Positions 52,925 through 61,420 of a DNA stretch of 64,000 nt are shown piece after piece (the stretch's first letter is position 1; every line of letters starts with the position of its first letter). The position numbers were made by a program, and so were the translations under genes. The notes under the pieces were generated by a model. The model made no database searches and was not told where the DNA came from. It was given only the letters and a program-made list of their open reading frames with translations. Origin of the DNA: Niabella insulamsoli (lineage in GTDB: Bacteria > Bacteroidota > Bacteroidia > Chitinophagales > Chitinophagaceae); assembly GCF_039652435.2 (NCBI RefSeq), contig NZ_CP190246.1, positions 3,658,001-3,722,000 of the forward strand, read 5' to 3'.

Positions 52925-53899
52925 ATGACACCTGATCAAATTTCCTATCTCGTTTTTGGTATTGTACTTATCATCGCGCTTGTTTTCGACATGGGCCTGT
53001 TCAGTAAAAAGAATACAGCCATTACTATAAAAACAGCGCTTTGGCAATCTGTTTTTTGGGTGGCGCTCGGTTTGGGCTTTTTTGTGTTCCTGCTATTTGA
53101 AGAAAATCAAACGGTTGCCCTGGAATATCTCAGCGCCTATTTGATGGAGAAAAGCCTCAGCATCGATAATATTTTTGTATTTATATTAATATTTAATGCA
53201 TTTAGAGTAAAAGAAATTTATTATGGCCGCTCCATTCTGCTGGGTGTGTTGATGGCCATTGTCTTCCGGGTTATTTTTATCACAGTGGGTGTGGAACTGG
53301 TAAACCGCTTTGAATGGGTGTTGTATATTTTCGGCGTATTCCTCGTTTACACCGGCATCAAAATGTTCACCGCCAGCGACGACGAAGAGTTTGATCCCAA
53401 AGCCCACCCCGTGTATAAATGGATGAAACGTGTATTGCCCTTAGTGCCACACGACGGCGGCGGTAAGTATATTATAAAGGAAAATGGCAAGCGATATTAC
53501 ACGATGCTTTTTGTCGTAGTCATCATGCTTTCGGTGATTGACCTTGTGTTCGCCGTTGATTCCATTCCGGCCGTGATGGGCATTTCAAAAAATAATATGG
53601 TCATTTACACGTCCAACATCTTTGCTGTGTTGGGGCTCCGCTCTCTTTTCTTCCTGCTGAGAGGCGCGGTGAATAAGTTTGATTATCTGCAACAGGGCGT
53701 GGCTATTGTATTGATTTTTATCGGCGTGAAAATGTTGGCCGAACATTGGATATCTCAATGGATCGGAAAAACAGAACAGGTCATTCTTTCATTGGGAGTG
53801 ATTGTATTATGTATTGTGGGCAGCATCATTTATTCAAAATATCACGATAAAAAAAAGCCATTGCCTGACCCAACCGCAGCCAACTCTTCAGAAGCATAA
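52925..53899 (+). CDS. TerC/Alx-family integral membrane protein
   Basis: A 324-residue protein with about eight or nine membrane helices. MEKSLSIDNIFVFILIF and DLVFAVDSIPAVMGI contain the acidic residues conserved in TerC/Alx proteins, which are linked to tellurite resistance and manganese export. GLRSLFFLLRGAV is also conserved. A -7-like TACTTTTA lies nine bases upstream. The murF-alr gene begins five bases after the stop. Confidence 0.93.
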   Translation: MTPDQISYLVFGIVLIIALVFDMGLFSKKNTAITIKTALWQSVFWVALGLGFFVFLLFEENQTVALEYLSAYLMEKSLSIDNIFVFILIFNAFRVKEIYYGRSILLGVLMAIVFRVIFITVGVELVNRFEWVLYIFGVFLVYTGIKMFTASDDEEFDPKAHPVYKWMKRVLPLVPHDGGGKYIIKENGKRYYTMLFVVVIMLSVIDLVFAVDSIPAVMGISKNNMVIYTSNIFAVLGLRSLFFLLRGAVNKFDYLQQGVAIVLIFIGVKMLAEHWISQWIGKTEQVILSLGVIVLCIVGSIIYSKYHDKKKPLPDPTAANSSEA

Positions 53900-53904
53900 G
53901 TCTT

Positions 53905-56376
53905 ATGTACACGCTAAAGCATATAGCCGCGCTGCTTCACCTTTCAAATGAAAAGCTGCCCGATGATGTTGTCATCAAAACATTATTAACGGACAGCCGC
54001 AAACTTTTACATCCGGCATCTTCCTTATTTTTTGCTTTATCAGGCCCTCGAAGAAATGGGCACCTGTTTATCGCAGAGCTTTATAAAAGTGGATTAAGAC
54101 ATTTTGTGGTTTCGGAAGAAATAGATGAACAGCTTTTTCCGGATGCTGTATTTCTGAAAGTTAAAGATGTCCTCGCGGCACTACAACAATTGGCTGCCGC
54201 TCATCGTTCCCAATTTCATATTGATATTATTGGTATTACCGGGAGCAATGGTAAAACAACCGTTAAAGAATGGCTTTACGAGCTACTGCGGCCGGATGAA
54301 AACATTGCAAGAAGCCCCAAAAGCTACAACTCCCAAATTGGCGTACCGCTGAGTGTTTGGGAGCTTGAGCCGGCTCATTCTCTCGCCATATTTGAAGCGG
54401 GCATCAGCCTGCCCGGCGAAATGCAATGGCTGGAGGCTATTATTCAACCTACCATCGGCATACTCACCAATATCGGCGCCGCTCACGCCGAAGGATTTAA
54501 TAGCGATCGCGAAAAGCTACAGGAAAAACTAAGTTTATTTCGCAGGTCGGAAGTTTTAATCGCGCATGTTGATGATCCGCTGATAAAGGAAGCAGTCGGC
54601 CAACTTCCGATCAAAACTTTTTTATGGGGACACGATGAAGCATGCGCTTTGCAAATTGTCAGCACAGAACGCCAATCGGATTTTACGATGGTCAATTTTG
54701 TATATCAAAATAAACGCCACTCGCTAAAAATTCCGTTTATAGATCAGGGTTCTGTTGAAAACGTGATGAGTTGCTGCGCCGCTGCGCTTTACCGGAAAAT
54801 GGAAGTGGCAACCCTTGCCCATCGCGTGCTGAGCCTGCAGCCGGTGGACATGAGGCTTGTTTTTAAAAAAGGCATCAATAACTGTATTGTTATCAATGAC
54901 AGTTACAATGCCGACACCGACTCCCTATCTATTGCACTTCATTTTCTTCAGCAACAGGCCAGGAATACGAAAAAAACCGTCATCATTTCCGATTTCTTAC
55001 AATCGGGCGATGCGGGCGAAAAGCTTTATCAGAATATTCTGGATCAACTCCAAAAACATAAGATCTCACAGCTGATTGGCATTGGCCCGCAAATGTCAGC
55101 GTTCATGCCCGGTTTGTTACAATCTGGCCATAGCCCGGTTAAAGCGAGCTTCTATCTTACCACCTCCGCCTTTATGGAGCATTTCCATTCATTCGATTTT
55201 AAAGATGAAGCCATATTAATCAAAGGCGCGCGGCCCTTCAGGTTTGAAAACATTGCCGCATTGCTCGAGCAAAAAGTGCATCAAACAGTTTTGGAGATCA
55301 ACCTCAACGCCATAGCCGCCAACTTTAAAAGCTTTCAGCAAATGCTGCAGCCTGCTACCAGAATAATGGTAATGGTAAAAGCTTTTGCTTATGGAAGCGG
55401 CGGCACCGAAGTAGCGTCATTGCTGCAATACCACAAAGCCGACTATTTAGGAGTTGCCTATGCGGACGAGGGTGTTGAAATCCGTAAAGCCGGCGTGTCT
55501 ACGCCGATTATGGTGCTTAATCCGGAAGCAAGCGCCTTTGAAGCCATTACAGAGTTTCTTTTGGAGCCCGACCTTTTTTCCTTCGAACAATTGCAGGCTT
55601 TTGAAGACCATGTCAGGAAGGCCGGGCTGAAGGATTATCCTGTTCATATAGAAATCGAAACGGGCATGAACCGGCTTGGGTTTGACCCTGCCGATATGGA
55701 ACTTTTAGCACAAAAATTGAAAAACAATACCTGGCTTCGGGTCCAATCGGTTTTTTCCCACCTGGCAGCCAGCGAAGATGAAGTGGAGGATGCCTTTACG
55801 CTCAACCAGCATCAAATGCTTGTAAAGGCTGCTGATCAGTTAGCGGCAGCGCTTGATTATCATTTTTTGAGGCATATTGCCAATTCTTCAGCCATTGCCA
55901 GGTTTCCCGCTTTGCAGATGGATATGGTGCGGCTCGGAATTGGACTTTATGGAATTGGTAGCGGCGACATTGCCGGGCGCCTGCAACCTGCCTTGCGGCT
56001 TAAATCGACTATTGCACAGTTAAAGCAAGTAAAAAAAGGAGCAACTGTAAGTTACAACCGCCGCGGCGTAGCCCAGCGCGATTCGCTCATCGCAACGGTA
56101 AGAATTGGCTATGCTGACGGATATTCAAGGCGGCTTGGCAACGGCATCGGCTATATGCTGGTGAAGGGACAAAAGGCGCCGGTGATCGGAACGGTTTGTA
56201 TGGATATGGTGATGATCGACGTAACGGCCATTGAGGATGTGCATACAGGCGACGAAGTTGTCGTTTTCGGCGATGGACTTCCGCTCACTGAGCTGGCAAA
56301 AAGTATCGATACCATTCCTTATGAAGTAATGACGGGCATTTCTCAACGGGTGAAGCGTGTTTATTGGAGCGAATAG
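53905..56376 (+). CDS. Bifunctional MurF ligase/alanine racemase fusion
   Basis: An 823-residue fusion. Residues 1-450 are UDP-MurNAc-tripeptide:D-Ala-D-Ala ligase with P-loop ITGSNGKTTVKEW (about 111-123), SYNSQIGVPLS and INDSYNADTDSLS. Residues from about 458 are alanine racemase: VLEINLNAIAANF, PLP lysine Lys492 in VMVKAFAYGSG, EIETGMNRLGFD, VSYNRRGVA and VRIGYADGYSRRLGNG. One protein thus makes D-alanine and adds its dipeptide to the peptidoglycan precursor. The fusion is known across Bacteroidota. Confidence 0.95.
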   Translation: MYTLKHIAALLHLSNEKLPDDVVIKTLLTDSRKLLHPASSLFFALSGPRRNGHLFIAELYKSGLRHFVVSEEIDEQLFPDAVFLKVKDVLAALQQLAAAHRSQFHIDIIGITGSNGKTTVKEWLYELLRPDENIARSPKSYNSQIGVPLSVWELEPAHSLAIFEAGISLPGEMQWLEAIIQPTIGILTNIGAAHAEGFNSDREKLQEKLSLFRRSEVLIAHVDDPLIKEAVGQLPIKTFLWGHDEACALQIVSTERQSDFTMVNFVYQNKRHSLKIPFIDQGSVENVMSCCAAALYRKMEVATLAHRVLSLQPVDMRLVFKKGINNCIVINDSYNADTDSLSIALHFLQQQARNTKKTVIISDFLQSGDAGEKLYQNILDQLQKHKISQLIGIGPQMSAFMPGLLQSGHSPVKASFYLTTSAFMEHFHSFDFKDEAILIKGARPFRFENIAALLEQKVHQTVLEINLNAIAANFKSFQQMLQPATRIMVMVKAFAYGSGGTEVASLLQYHKADYLGVAYADEGVEIRKAGVSTPIMVLNPEASAFEAITEFLLEPDLFSFEQLQAFEDHVRKAGLKDYPVHIEIETGMNRLGFDPADMELLAQKLKNNTWLRVQSVFSHLAASEDEVEDAFTLNQHQMLVKAADQLAAALDYHFLRHIANSSAIARFPALQMDMVRLGIGLYGIGSGDIAGRLQPALRLKSTIAQLKQVKKGATVSYNRRGVAQRDSLIATVRIGYADGYSRRLGNGIGYMLVKGQKAPVIGTVCMDMVMIDVTAIEDVHTGDEVVVFGDGLPLTELAKSIDTIPYEVMTGISQRVKRVYWSE

Positions 56377-56439
56377 CCTGCGGATCTATTCAAAAATTTA
56401 AGTTGAAAATTAAAAATTAAAAATCATCTTTGTAACCTT

Positions 56440-57126
56440 ATGAAGGCAGGGAAGTTAAGTACAACGATTTTAATTATTTTGTTGGTTCTGATTGTAGATC
56501 AGGTTATTAAAATCTATATCAAAACGCATTATCCTATAGGCGAAGTAACGCGCATTTTTGGCTGGGATTGGGCGCGCATTCATTTTATAGAAAACAGTGG
56601 TATGGCCTGGGGCTGGAAATTTGGGAACGAAGGAGGTAAAGTGGCGCTCACCTTATTCCGGCTTGTTGCCGTTTTATTTGGAAGCTGGCTGATTGTGAAA
56701 TTCGCCAGGGAAAAATACTCGCGCGGATTTATGGTTTGCGTAGCGCTTATTTATGCCGGCGCCTTGGGCAACCTGATCGATTCGATGTTTTATGGGATGA
56801 TATTCGATAAGGGCCTTCACTTCGATGCTACAGTGGGCGACTATGTGGGTTATAGTGGGATTGCTTCTTTGAAGGGCGAAGGTTATTCCTCTTTTCTTCA
56901 TGGAAGCGTGGTGGATATGCTTTATTTCCCGATGGTCAACACCACTTATCCTTCCTGGGTGCCCTGGCTGGGAGGTGAACCATTCGAATTTTTCGGGCCC
57001 ATTTTCAATATCGCCGACATGGCTATTTCCACCGGCGTTATCACTTTATTGGTTTTTCAGAAAAGATTTTACAGAAGGGCTGAAACGCCGCTGGTTTCAG
57101 AAACGGTTCCGGGCACGGAAGGGTAA
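56440..57126 (+). CDS. lspA: Lipoprotein signal peptidase (signal peptidase II)
   Basis: A 228-residue aspartic protease of the inner membrane cleaving lipoprotein signal peptides. Four helices; NSGMAWGW, GALGNLIDSMFYG and FNIADMAISTG provide the family blocks, with the Asp in LID and in IAD as the catalytic dyad. It is longer than the roughly 165 residues of E. coli LspA because of the Bacteroidota insert between the two Asp motifs (about residues 130-175). It trails murF-alr by 63 bases. Confidence 0.95.
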   Translation: MKAGKLSTTILIILLVLIVDQVIKIYIKTHYPIGEVTRIFGWDWARIHFIENSGMAWGWKFGNEGGKVALTLFRLVAVLFGSWLIVKFAREKYSRGFMVCVALIYAGALGNLIDSMFYGMIFDKGLHFDATVGDYVGYSGIASLKGEGYSSFLHGSVVDMLYFPMVNTTYPSWVPWLGGEPFEFFGPIFNIADMAISTGVITLLVFQKRFYRRAETPLVSETVPGTEG

Positions 57127-57154
57127 AAAAAATCCGCTGAAAAAAATCAGCGGA
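57125..57154 (-). terminator. Terminator of the thioredoxin gene
   Basis: Perfect 8-base stem TCCGCTGA/TCAGCGGA (57133-57140, 57147-57154) followed by a T-run on the minus strand. Confidence 0.7.
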
Positions 57155-57220
57155 CCAAGGTGTTTTTCGGGAATATCTTAATTCATAGTCTGTATAAAGT
57201 TAGAGAAAAAATAAAATTTC

Positions 57221-57249
57221 AGCATCACTAATTTGAGTGATGCTTTTTT
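57221..57249 (+). terminator. Terminator of lspA
   Basis: Perfect 9-base stem AGCATCACT/AGTGATGCT (57221-57229, 57236-57244) followed by six T. Confidence 0.85.
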
Positions 57250-57271
57250 ATGACCTTTTGATTTATTTCCA

Positions 57272-57808
57272 CTATTTATAAGACGGATCGTTTTTCCGGA
57301 AGCGATTAAAAACGGCTTCACTTGTCGGCCCGTCGATTTTTGAAGATTTTTTCAAGACGTTGAGGAGATGGCTGATCTCGTCTTCCGCAGCCGGACAGCC
57401 CGCATTCTTTCCATCGGACATGGTAGCATCGCCCAGCCGCTTCCCGTCTGCATCATACACAATCCAAAAAGGTATGCCCGAGCCTTCGGGCGCATATTTT
57501 TTAAAGAGCGCTTCCGCTCCCGGGTTTTCGAGATGTTTTTTCTCTTTCGACTCCAGGATCGTTAAGTGTTCTATCACATAATTTTCATTGAAGAAGCGTT
57601 TACACGCGCTGTCGCTCATCGAAAGATCCATTTTACGACACCAGCCGCACCAGGAAGCATGAAAAATGAGGAATACGTTTTTCTTTTCTGCTTTCGCCTT
57701 ACTGAACGCTTTTTGAAGCACCTCGTCAGCGGCGGGAGGTGATTGCTGGCTAAATGCGCAGAAACTTATAAAACTGAAGAATATAACCAGTTGCAAATGT
57801 TTTATCAT
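57272..57808 (-). CDS. Periplasmic thioredoxin-like protein
   Basis: A 178-residue protein with signal peptide (residues 1-21, FCAFSQ) and a thioredoxin fold. FLIFHASWCGWCRKMD has the CxxC pair (CGWC) with the Trp-Cys context of Thioredoxin_7 (DUF255-like) proteins; GIPFWIVYDADGKRLGD carries the cis-Pro. A role in periplasmic thiol reduction is inferred. Convergent with lspA. Confidence 0.9.
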   Translation of the reverse strand: MIKHLQLVIFFSFISFCAFSQQSPPAADEVLQKAFSKAKAEKKNVFLIFHASWCGWCRKMDLSMSDSACKRFFNENYVIEHLTILESKEKKHLENPGAEALFKKYAPEGSGIPFWIVYDADGKRLGDATMSDGKNAGCPAAEDEISHLLNVLKKSSKIDGPTSEAVFNRFRKNDPSYK

Positions 57809-57817
57809 ATACTTTTG
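57791..57817 (+). promoter_or_regulatory. Probable promoter of pdxJ
   Basis: TTG at 57791-57793 and an exact TACTTTTG at 57810-57817 on the plus strand, 16 bases apart. It overlaps the start of the divergent thioredoxin gene and predicts a leader of about 100 bases. Confidence 0.4.
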
Positions 57818-57923
57818 TTTTGAAGAATAAAATGGACAGACGACGCAGTGCGCAACGCCTTACTTCAGAATTGTAAAATTAACTATAGTTGCGCTGTTGC
57901 TGGTTACAAAAAAATCATAAGCG

Positions 57924-58643
57924 ATGACCAAACTTTCAGTAAATATTAATAAAATAGCCACACTTCGGAATTCGAGAGGCGGCAACAATCCCGATCTTTT
58001 GAAGATGGCGAAAGATGCGGAACGCTTTGGAGCAGACGGTATTACAGTGCACCCGCGGCCCGATGAACGCCATATCAGGTATGCTGATGTGCGCGGCCTG
58101 AAACCGTTGTTGACAACCGAGTTTAACATAGAGGGCAATTGCCGCGAACAGAAATTTATCGATCTGATGCTGGAAGTCCGGCCTGATCAGGTTACGCTGG
58201 TACCCGACGCATTGGGACAGCTTACCAGCGATCATGGCTGGGACACCATTGCGCACAAAGCCTATCTTAGTGAAACGATCGGCATTTTCAAAAATGCGGG
58301 AATAAGGGTTTCCATTTTCGTGGATCCGGATGAAAAGATGGTAGAAGGCGCTGCCGACACGGGTACCGATCGCATCGAACTTTATACGGAGCAGTATGCG
58401 CGCCAATATGCCGGCAACAGGGAGGAGGCTATAGCGCCGTATGTAAAGGCCGCGGAAAGGGCGCGGAAACTGGGACTCGGCCTAAATGCAGGCCACGACC
58501 TGGATCTTCAAAACCTTCAATATTTCGCGACGCAAATTTCCTGGCTCGATGAAGTAAGCATTGGGCACGCACTTATCTGCGATGCGCTCTATCTTGGATT
58601 TGAAAACACTATTCAGCTATATAAAAGGCTGCTGCCGCAATAA
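57924..58643 (+). CDS. pdxJ: Pyridoxine 5'-phosphate synthase
   Basis: A 239-residue TIM-barrel enzyme of the DXP-dependent vitamin B6 pathway, condensing aminoacetone phosphate with deoxyxylulose phosphate. SVNINKIATLRNSRGGNNPD, ITVHPRPDERHIRYADV (active-site His), TEFNIEGN, VTLVPD, SIFVDPDEKMVEGAA, ELYTEQYA and GLNAGHDLDLQNL are in family order. Complete and single. Confidence 0.96.
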   Translation: MTKLSVNINKIATLRNSRGGNNPDLLKMAKDAERFGADGITVHPRPDERHIRYADVRGLKPLLTTEFNIEGNCREQKFIDLMLEVRPDQVTLVPDALGQLTSDHGWDTIAHKAYLSETIGIFKNAGIRVSIFVDPDEKMVEGAADTGTDRIELYTEQYARQYAGNREEAIAPYVKAAERARKLGLGLNAGHDLDLQNLQYFATQISWLDEVSIGHALICDALYLGFENTIQLYKRLLPQ

Positions 58644-58726
58644 ACTCTTGCCTAAATAGAAGCCGATCCCAAAACGCCATCCAACTTTTTGCATGATTGC
58701 GACGTCGTTTATATTGAATTAAAACC

Positions 58727-59107
58727 ATGAAGTACTTTATTTCTTCCATATTGATCTTTCTCTTTTCTACGGCTTTGCAAGCGCAGAAAGTTGAAAGTAT
58801 CCATTTCCATCTTTATACAGACAGCCTGAAGAAAGGCACGCACAATTACATCAATGTGGACGGTAAACTAAGCGGAGACAATTGGATGCCTCTAACTGCC
58901 AAAGAGCTGGAGTTCAGTTCGGATTATGGCAAATTTGACGGTAACGATTTGATCCTGCCTGATGAGCCGGCGGTGAAAAAAGTGACCGTTAAAGCCACCT
59001 TGAAAACCGACAAAAAACAAAGCAAACAGATTACGATCTGGATCAAGCAAACACCCGACCCTCCCCTGCCAAAGGAAAGCAGTTTCCCAGGAAAAAGGAC
59101 GAGATAA
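58727..59107 (+). CDS. Secreted hypothetical protein
   Basis: A 126-residue protein with signal peptide (FISSILIFLFSTALQAQ) and a beta-rich domain: VESIHFHLYTDSLKKGTHNYINVDG, ELEFSSDYGKFDGNDLILPD and VTVKATLKTD with alternating hydrophobic residues. The C-terminus is proline-rich and basic. I do not recognise a family; it may be an Ig-like or immunoglobulin-type fold. Convergent with the DUF3467 gene, 15 bases apart. Confidence 0.65.
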   Translation: MKYFISSILIFLFSTALQAQKVESIHFHLYTDSLKKGTHNYINVDGKLSGDNWMPLTAKELEFSSDYGKFDGNDLILPDEPAVKKVTVKATLKTDKKQSKQITIWIKQTPDPPLPKESSFPGKRTR

Positions 59108-59122
59108 GCTGGCCATATTCTT

Positions 59123-59434
59123 TTAAGCCTGCGCGGTCGGCCCTCCAAAATTCACGGGGATTTGCATTTCGTCGAGGTCTTTAATGACGCCCTGCGCTGC
59201 TTCAAATTTTTCTATATTATCAACTAAGGCCTTCATGAAGCGCTTTGCATGTTGCGGAGTAAAAATAATGCGCGACTTCACGCGGCTTTTCGGCGTACCC
59301 GGCATGACATTTACAAAATCGATAACAAACTCGGCGTGGGAGTGGGTGATAATAGCCAGATTAGCATAAGCGCCTTCGGCAATCTCTTCCGATATTTCTA
59401 TATTCAGCTGATTAGGCTCCTGTTGGTTTTGCAT
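59123..59434 (-). CDS. DUF3467 protein
   Basis: A 103-residue cytosolic protein. EGAYANLAIITHSHAEFVIDFVNVMPG and RIIFTPQHAKRFMKALVDNI are the DUF3467 signature; members are small, widespread and of unknown role. Single gene. Confidence 0.9.
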   Translation of the reverse strand: MQNQQEPNQLNIEISEEIAEGAYANLAIITHSHAEFVIDFVNVMPGTPKSRVKSRIIFTPQHAKRFMKALVDNIEKFEAAQGVIKDLDEMQIPVNFGGPTAQA

Positions 59435-59462
59435 TCAAAAAATTTTGGGGTGAAGATAAAGA

Positions 59463-59501
59463 AAAAGGAGCCAACCTTAGCGTGGCTAAATTGGCTCCTT
59501 T
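59463..59501 (-). terminator. Terminator after the SusD remnant
   Basis: Perfect 11-base stem (59464-59474 with 59491-59501) containing GGAGCCAA/TTGGCTCC, an inner TTAGC/GCTAA stem, and a T-run on the minus strand. It sits directly after the remnant's stop codon. Confidence 0.8.
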
Positions 59502-59522
59502 CCCCTTTTATGATTTCAGTAA

Positions 59523-59730
59523 TTATTCCTGAATCAAAGTATTGTAGTCAAATTCCCGGTTGGGGATCGTCCAAGTCCATTTGTTAACATCTTCCGGCTT
59601 AATCGGCGCTGGCGCCAACGCAGAAGGGAAACTTCCACCATTATCCGTATTAACACGAGTTAGCGTCACACCCCACCTTTTTAAGTCAAACCAGTCAAAT
59701 CCCTCTCCCCACAGTTCGATGGAGCGATAA
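59523..59730 (-). pseudogene. C-terminal remnant of a SusD/RagB-family protein
   Basis: On the minus strand, about 68 codons read RSIELWGEGFDWFDLKRWGV, then NGGSFPSALAPAPIKPED, and end WTIPNREFDYNTLIQE followed by TAA at 59523-59525. ELWGEG plus FDLKRWG and the ending IPNREF are the C-terminal signature of RagB/SusD proteins. In the same frame a TGA lies just upstream (about 59744) and no SusD N-terminal sequence precedes it. The intact SusD at 61421 ends differently, so this is a leftover of another copy. Confidence 0.85.
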
Positions 59731-59733
59731 AAT

Positions 59734-60444
59734 TTAATTTCTCATTTGAATTGAATTTATGTATGCGACAACCTCGCTCTCACGCTTAAAATCGACTTTG
59801 CCCGCTGACAAACTATTCTCCACATTGGAAATACCACTTAGTGCATTAAGGATACTTTTCTTATTTAAACGTACCCTAATTATAGAATTATTGGTTAAAT
59901 TGTAAAAATAGTAGATTGGTTTAGCGACAAATACCCTTTGATCAGGCAACCCCATCTTTTTTAATGTCTCAACTTTTTTTTGAGGGTATTTTAAAAATTG
60001 AAAATTTTCTCGATATGCTAATATTTGATAAATGGTTTCATTGTCTTGACCGTCAATAGCTGGATAACCTGTTTTAAAAATAATATTTTTCTTACCCACA
60101 TCCATGGTATATGCTAAAGAATCCACATTCGTCAAAGCCATAAGTTGACTTTCGTTTTGAAGCAAAATTTCGTTGCTGAAAGCGTTGAACCTAACCCATA
60201 CATTCTCAAATCGAACACCATTTTTTGTTTTCAAAAATGCTCGATGATATTCATCAGTTAAAAAAGGACTGCCCTCCACCCCCTCAAAAGCCGATACATC
60301 AATGGCACGCCAAGTAAGATTCATATCCATGTTTCTACCTCCGACAAGAGGAGCGCCGGTAGCCACTCTGGGAGTATAATTATTTTGTGCATATGCACTC
60401 CCAAACGATACAAGAATGAACACAATTGTTTTCAGCGTTTTCAT
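59734..60444 (-). CDS. Secreted protein of unknown function
   Basis: A 236-residue protein with signal peptide (MKTLKTIVFILVSFGSAYAQ). DVSAFEGVEGSPFLTDEYHRAFLKTKNG and VWVRFNAFSNEILLQNES recall secreted Bacteroidota proteins of unknown role, and FKTGYPAIDGQD plus YQILAYRENFQFLKYPQKKVE continue the beta-rich pattern. I have no family name. It is separated from the PUL genes by a terminator at 60480, and its stop codon lies against the SusD remnant. ATG 60444 is preferred to TTG 60450. Codon and base use look AT-richer than in the housekeeping part. Confidence 0.7.
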   Translation of the reverse strand: MKTLKTIVFILVSFGSAYAQNNYTPRVATGAPLVGGRNMDMNLTWRAIDVSAFEGVEGSPFLTDEYHRAFLKTKNGVRFENVWVRFNAFSNEILLQNESQLMALTNVDSLAYTMDVGKKNIIFKTGYPAIDGQDNETIYQILAYRENFQFLKYPQKKVETLKKMGLPDQRVFVAKPIYYFYNLTNNSIIRVRLNKKSILNALSGISNVENSLSAGKVDFKRESEVVAYINSIQMRN

Positions 60445-60479
60445 ATTCAAATTTTGTTAGTAAGGTACAACTTAATCGC

Positions 60480-60511
60480 AAAAAAGCGGAGAAATTAAAA
60501 ACTCTCCGCTT
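60480..60511 (-). terminator. Terminator of the susC-susD-DUF1735 operon
   Basis: Perfect 9-base stem AAGCGGAGA/TCTCCGCTT (60484-60492, 60503-60511) with a T-run on the minus strand, between the DUF1735 gene and the secreted-protein gene. Confidence 0.85.
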
Positions 60512-60543
60512 ATGCAGTTGCTAAATGAATACGCTTCTTGTTT

Positions 60544-61395
60544 CTATCTAGGTCCAGTATATGTAAGCGTTTCTTCAAACGTACGTCCGCCATTTCCCTG
60601 CTTCCAGTAAACTGTAAGTGTCTTTGTAGCAGGGTCGTATTTACTTCTAGGATCTTGAGGAGTTTGAACCCCAAGACTTGGGCATTCTACCGTTACAGCA
60701 TTAGTAGCAGGGTCAATGTTATAATAGACCTCGTTGGAATAATACGCCAAAAGACCTGGCTTTAGTAAAAGACGATTGGCTCCAGCTGTATGCAATTCCG
60801 CAGATGTATTGGAATTTGGCCTTAGGGAAGTATTTGCTGAACTTACATACTGATATTTACCATCGTATTTGTTCTTTGTTCCAAATACCATAACAATCTG
60901 ATTCCTTATGGAGTTAAGAGTAACTTCTGGTGTTACACTTTTTATCCTTACAGGAAAAGCGTATTCACCTCCTAGAAAGTCGGATGGTGTAACATTGATT
61001 TGAAAGTATCCATATCTTTCGCCTCTAGGAATAACAACCGTCATGCCATTTACGAGACTGTACATATCAGAGTCAGGGATCACGAAGCCAGCTTCATCAT
61101 GATCTTCGTTGTAGGCATCCAATAGCGACTGGTCATACTCCAACTCGATAGTAACGTCCTGAGGTGCTGGATTCTCATTCGCATATGCAAATTTTATTAA
61201 GTCAATTGTTTTCGTGCCATCTTCATTATCTATGAATCGGCTTCCTTCCGGCCCTGCAGGTATATCGATTATAGCAGTTTTACCAATTCCCTCATCACCA
61301 TACAATAATTCATCCGTGATTTTGGGATCCTTCAAACAAGAGACCAACGAGACACCTATTGCAAAGAAGCACAAAAGGCTATTTATTTTTTTCAT
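60544..61395 (-). CDS. DUF1735 (BT_3987-like) surface glycan-binding lipoprotein
   Basis: A 283-residue lipoprotein: signal peptide with lipobox SLVSC near residue 19, an N-terminal DUF1735 Ig-like domain (VTIELEYDQSLLDAYNEDHD, VIPRGERYGYFQINV, YAFPVRIKSVTPEV), and a C-terminal beta domain ending FEETLTYTGPR. DUF1735 proteins are typical accessory surface glycan-binding proteins in polysaccharide-utilisation loci. It follows SusD by 25 bases. ATG 61395 is chosen because it places the lipoprotein signal at the N-terminus. Confidence 0.88.
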   Translation of the reverse strand: MKKINSLLCFFAIGVSLVSCLKDPKITDELLYGDEGIGKTAIIDIPAGPEGSRFIDNEDGTKTIDLIKFAYANENPAPQDVTIELEYDQSLLDAYNEDHDEAGFVIPDSDMYSLVNGMTVVIPRGERYGYFQINVTPSDFLGGEYAFPVRIKSVTPEVTLNSIRNQIVMVFGTKNKYDGKYQYVSSANTSLRPNSNTSAELHTAGANRLLLKPGLLAYYSNEVYYNIDPATNAVTVECPSLGVQTPQDPRSKYDPATKTLTVYWKQGNGGRTFEETLTYTGPR

Positions 61396-61420
61396 ATTTA
61401 ATTTCTTTAAGATTTCAGAA

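Noticed and set aside
59734..60444. Assigning the secreted 236-residue protein to the GLPGLI family
   Set aside because: No GLPGLI-type motif is present; left as unknown.
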